From assembly GCA_003223245.1 (NCBI GenBank), contig QHYI01000121.1, forward strand, positions 1 to 64,000: 64,000 nucleotides of DNA, given 5' to 3'. The number at the start of each line of letters is the position of its first letter. Position 1 is the stretch's first letter. The translations under genes and the position numbers were made by a program. Origin of the DNA: Acidobacteriota bacterium. Its GTDB lineage: Bacteria; Acidobacteriota; Terriglobia; Acidiferrales; UBA7541. The notes below the pieces were generated by a model. That model saw nothing but the letters and a program-made list of their open reading frames with translations, was not told the origin of the DNA and did not search any database. This document shows positions 61,186 through 64,000 of the stretch, one piece after another.

Positions 61186-61192
61186 AGGCTTC

Positions 61193-62245
61193 TTACGGCT
61201 TGATGGGGTGCCGCAGGGTCGGCGCCCCCGGCGGACGGTTCTTGTCCTCCTCCGCCTTTTCGACCGGCTCGGCAGGCGGGACCACCCACTCCAAGCCGCG
61301 CTCTCGTTCCATTGTTCCGAGCACGAACGAAGAATTCCCCGCAATCAGCGGCACGACCGCGCGCAGAAAATCCACGGACTCGGCCGGTGGCGCTTTCTGG
61401 GCCGAGCCGCCGCGCAGATTTTCCAGCACTTTTCCGAAGCTCCCATTTTGCAGCACCGAAGCAATGCGCGGGTCATTGCTTTTGATCATTTCTTCGAGCG
61501 TAGGCCCCTTCAACGTCGCGGGATAACGGCTCTCGACTAAAAAGTGCGGCGCGTGTTTTTCCGGTGGGTAGAGCTGCGTGAAGTGCGGACGGAGAACATT
61601 CGTCTGCCAGTATTCCTCCCCGCGCGTAGCGATTTCTTCCTGCTCCATGTGATATTCCACGACCCACACTTCCGGGCCGTAATCTTCCGGAGCAAAGCCA
61701 ATAAGCACCACTTCGAAAATGGGCTGGTCGGAGGGAAAGTCGATTTTGTGATGCAATTCGCCCACCAGCGGGCGGAGCTTCTCGAGGAAAGCCGTGCCGA
61801 TGAGCTCGAGGTCCGGCTCGGCTTCTCCGGGCGCGTACTGGTCGCGCGGTTGTATGCCGCTTACCCGCTGAAAGTTGCGGTCCAAGCGGATGGGCTTCGG
61901 GTCTGCGGGCAGGCGCCACTCGGAAGCGCCAAAGAGCACCCCGATGTGCCCCGAATCGACGCCCACCACGCGCGGCGGAATGGCGTGCGGCTCGATAGGC
62001 TGGTCGCTAGCGGCAAAAATGATGGTGTCCTTGGCCACGTGCACGATGACGCGCCCGCCCGCAAGATTCGCGACAATTTCTTCTTCGCGATCCTGCTCCT
62101 CGGCCAGCGTCGAAGCTGCGCTCATTTCCAAAAGGACAAAGAGAAAAAGCCCAAGCGTCAGCAAACGAAATACGCAAACTCTAACAACCAGCCGCCGGAA
62201 CCCACGGCCTCTTTGCCTTGTCCGAGTTGAAACTCCGCCGAACAC
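61193..62245 (-). CDS. Exported protein of unknown function
   Basis: 350 residues. After a basic start (RTRQRGRGFRRLVVR) comes a hydrophobic signal (VCVFRLLTLGLFLFVLLEM) and a mature part beginning near TLAEEQ: GGRVIVHVAKDTIIFAASD, VGVDSGHIGVLFGASEWRLP, FEVVLIGFAPEDYGPEVWVV, PLIAGNSSFVLGTMERERG, and a Pro/Glu-rich tail. No catalytic motif or named family seen; the length and composition match acidobacterial hypotheticals. An internal Met (MSAASTLAEE) is too late to keep the signal. Convergent with the MOSC gene, 7 bp apart. Confidence 0.65.
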   Translation of the reverse strand: MFGGVSTRTRQRGRGFRRLVVRVCVFRLLTLGLFLFVLLEMSAASTLAEEQDREEEIVANLAGGRVIVHVAKDTIIFAASDQPIEPHAIPPRVVGVDSGHIGVLFGASEWRLPADPKPIRLDRNFQRVSGIQPRDQYAPGEAEPDLELIGTAFLEKLRPLVGELHHKIDFPSDQPIFEVVLIGFAPEDYGPEVWVVEYHMEQEEIATRGEEYWQTNVLRPHFTQLYPPEKHAPHFLVESRYPATLKGPTLEEMIKSNDPRIASVLQNGSFGKVLENLRGGSAQKAPPAESVDFLRAVVPLIAGNSSFVLGTMERERGLEWVVPPAEPVEKAEEDKNRPPGAPTLRHPIKP

Positions 62246-62410
62246 CTCGCCTCAAATTGTTGCTTCTCAAATCTTACGAGCCTTCCTCGCTTTTTTCACG
62301 GGGAAACCCTTGCCGGTTCCGCTCGCCCCCTCGCACGCTGACCGCTTCGCCGCAGGGCGCGATTCCTTCATCGCCTCCCTCTTGGTAGCTTCCGGCCGAC
62401 TGCTTTGCCC

Positions 62411-62438
62411 CTCAGGGACAGGCACCCCTGCCTGTCTC
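62411..62438. repeat. Inverted repeat GACAGGC-N6-GCCTGTC
   Basis: A 7-bp perfect stem around ACCCCT. Similar ACAGGC/GCCTGT palindromes (see 54353) suggest a second dispersed repeat type. Confidence 0.4.
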
Positions 62439-62538
62439 GGGTAGAGGTCATGCACACCGAACAGTTTTCCCGGGCGCGCCAGTTCCAGTAAAATTGAACG
62501 ATATAAATTCCGGCGCATTCATTCGAACGGAACTGAGC

Positions 62539-63102
62539 ATGGGACTGAGAAAACCGAAGAGCATCAAACACAACGGCAAGAAATTAACGGAAATTTTGCA
62601 AGCGCATGAAATGTTTTTTCGCGGGAAAGACGGCGGGGCCCGCGCCGACCTGGCTGGCGCGGACCTTTCGCACGCGGATTTGTCCGGCCTGAATTTCAGC
62701 GGAGCCATTTTGCGCAACGCGAATTTGCAAGGAAGCGATTTGCGAACCGCCCGGCTTCCCGGAGCGGACTTGACCGAAGCGTGCCTGCGAAACGCGGATT
62801 TAAGAAACACGGACATGACGGAGGCGATTCTTGCGGGAGCGGACCTGACCGGAGCCCAGGCGAGCGGCGTGGAATTTTTTCGGTGCGACCTTTCGAACGT
62901 CTGTTTCGAACGCGCCCAGTTGCGCAACGTAAATCTAAGAGGAGCCAACGTGAAGGGCGCCCGATTTTCGGGCGCGGACATGGGCGTCGCGATTTTGCGA
63001 GAAACGGATTTGACCGGAGCTGACCTTTCCGGCGTGGACCTTTCCACCGCGCTGCTGCCCAAAGGCTTTTCACGGGCGCAGGCGGCAAAGAAAAGCGCGT
63101 AG
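62539..63102 (+). CDS. Pentapeptide repeat protein
   Basis: 187 residues. From about residue 40 the sequence is a continuous run of A(D/N)LxX repeats: ARADLAGADLSHADLSGLNF, LRNANLQGSDLRTARLPGAD, LRNADLRNTDMTEAILAGAD, then one irregular turn (GVEFFRCDLSNVCFE) and further turns to DLTGADLSGVDLSTALL. They form a right-handed quadrilateral beta-helix of about seven coils. The N-terminal 35 residues (KSIKHNGKKLTEILQAHEM) form a short helix-rich cap. Some such proteins mimic DNA and protect gyrase; most are uncharacterised. ATG 62539 has GGAA upstream. Confidence 0.9.
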   Translation: MGLRKPKSIKHNGKKLTEILQAHEMFFRGKDGGARADLAGADLSHADLSGLNFSGAILRNANLQGSDLRTARLPGADLTEACLRNADLRNTDMTEAILAGADLTGAQASGVEFFRCDLSNVCFERAQLRNVNLRGANVKGARFSGADMGVAILRETDLTGADLSGVDLSTALLPKGFSRAQAAKKSA

Positions 63103-63322
63103 CTAGCTGGGGCGATGCAGTTGGGATTTCTCATTTCTTCATGCAACCAATCACGAGTAACTCTGGCTATCGAAGTTTGCCAAACGCAGGTAAAGCGATA
63201 GCGAAGCAAAGCGGCAGCTAGGCGAACTTCACCCCTCCATGAGTCAAACCGACTGCCCGGCTGTTGGCCCTCGTGCCGGGCAAGAAATTTACACAAGCGC
63301 CGGCAGACGGGGCTGCGAGGGT

Positions 63323-63670
63323 TCAGTCTTCGACGAAGGTGCGGAGACGAGCGAGAGCGTCATCCCACTGCTGCGAAATGATTTCCACATAGCGGCGGGC
63401 GTCTTGCAGGCGACGCTGATTTAATCGCCAGATGCGTTCCCGTCCGCGGCGTGTGCTGTCGACCAGACCGGAGTTGTGCATCACGCGCAAATGTTTGCTG
63501 ATGGCTTGGCGCGTGACGCCGGTACCTGCGGTCAGCCTGCTGATCGAAGCAGCCCCTTGCTCACAAAGGCGGGAGACGAGCCGCAGGCGCATCTGGTCGC
63601 CCAACGCGGCAAACAGGGGCGCCGAGTCGAGCAGTTCGAAGGCCGTCCTGCGATTAGGCCTCTTTCGCAA
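63323..63670 (-). CDS. ArsR-family transcriptional regulator
   Basis: 115 residues from a TTG that overlaps the end of the SRPBCC gene by 17 bp. Winged-helix: LLDSAPLFAALGDQMRLRLV, SISRLTAGTGVTRQAISKHL (recognition helix), RVMHNSGLVDSTRRGRERIW (wing). No metal-binding Cys of the ArsR type is visible in the recognition region (only CEQG), so it belongs to the non-metal branch commonly coupled to AHSA1/SRPBCC genes. No better start exists between the TTG and the folded domain. Confidence 0.85.
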   Translation of the reverse strand: MRKRPNRRTAFELLDSAPLFAALGDQMRLRLVSRLCEQGAASISRLTAGTGVTRQAISKHLRVMHNSGLVDSTRRGRERIWRLNQRRLQDARRYVEIISQQWDDALARLRTFVED

Positions 63671-64000
63671 GATATTTCTCGATGAGTTGGATGACCATGC
63701 CCCAGCCTTGCTCATTCGCGGTGAAGGCCTTCGCGCGGCGCGCCAGCGGGATCTGATCAAAGCCCGATTCCGTGACGGTGAGCATTACGCCGTTGGCTAC
63801 TTCCTTGAGCGTGAAGCTGATGAGCGTGGTAGGCTCTTTTGAATAATCCACGCCCGGCTCGACCGCGTTGGGATGCCAGCGAAAGGAAAACAGGCGTTCA
63901 GGTTCGATTCGGTCGATGGTGATTTCGAAGGGGATGTGTTCGTACTGCTTCTGGGCCTTGGCAACATCCGCGTCGACAGTGGTTCCCACTATTTTTCCGG
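63654..64000 (-). CDS. SRPBCC/AHSA1-like protein (partial, 5' end outside window)
   Basis: About 115 codons visible; the frame runs off the right edge (PEKIVGTTVDADVAKAQKQY), so the N-terminal strands are outside. Motifs of the AHSA1 group: FEITIDRIEPERLFSFRWHP, LISFTLKEVANGVMLTVTES, and the C-terminal long helix ANEQGWGMVIQLIEKYLAKEA, which closes the hydrophobic pocket. It binds small hydrophobic ligands or acts in stress; coupled with the downstream ArsR gene, with which it overlaps. Confidence 0.85.
   Translation of the reverse strand, partial: GKIVGTTVDADVAKAQKQYEHIPFEITIDRIEPERLFSFRWHPNAVEPGVDYSKEPTTLISFTLKEVANGVMLTVTESGFDQIPLARRAKAFTANEQGWGMVIQLIEKYLAKEA

Overview
The window looks like chromosomal DNA of an Acidobacteriota bacterium. 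That is an inference from gene families: Oar-type TonB-dependent receptors with an N-terminal carboxypeptidase-regulatory-like domain, large MacB/FtsX-type orphan permeases (one behind a PadR regulator), S9 peptidases, a YVTN propeller, a TAT-exported Gfo/Idh/MocA oxidoreductase and many TTG/GTG starts. No rRNA, tRNA, CRISPR array or prophage was seen.

Layout. 1-8.6 kb: tail of an Oar receptor, an ISAzo13-type transposase fragment joined to a piece of another Oar gene, apbE, a SUMF1-fold protein, a TAT oxidoreductase, a headless dinB, a small secreted protein, an alpha/beta hydrolase and an Oar stub. 8.6-18.3 kb: ADOP-type permeases (two intact, one deletion pseudogene), a padR-permease operon, a TPR protein and an ABC ATPase/permease fusion relic. 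18.8-38 kb: two clusters each pairing an Oar receptor with an S9 peptidase (one also has a YVTN propeller), a dicarboxylate/amino-acid symporter, a small HExxH protein, a deoxynucleoside kinase and a deleted IS110 element. 38-48 kb: ogt next to a membrane-anchored MutS-like ATPase, a CocE-type hydrolase, a second HExxH protein, an amidohydrolase, wzt/glycosyltransferase debris and a TAT multicopper oxidase.

48.5-60.6 kb is the housekeeping core typical of origin-proximal DNA: rpmH-rnpA-yidD-yidC-khpB, then ydjM and selD on the opposite strand, a CPBP protease, rsmG, five parS sites in about 540 bp, parA-parB, a bactofilin and purD. dnaA, mnmE and mnmG, frequent neighbours of these genes, are absent. 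60.7-64 kb: a MOSC protein, a secreted unknown, a pentapeptide-repeat protein and an ArsR/SRPBCC pair cut by the window edge.

Main points of interest. (1) selD has an in-frame TGA exactly at its catalytic position, followed at the expected distance by a hairpin, so it is probably a selenoprotein; an annotation starting after the TGA loses the active site. (2) The parS cluster lies directly upstream of parAB. (3) A family of small palindromes with T[A/G]A[A/C] loops is scattered through the window, and one copy sits in frame inside the ydjM coding sequence. (4) There is an unusual density of gene wreckage (at least ten broken genes), mostly of the same families that also have intact copies here.
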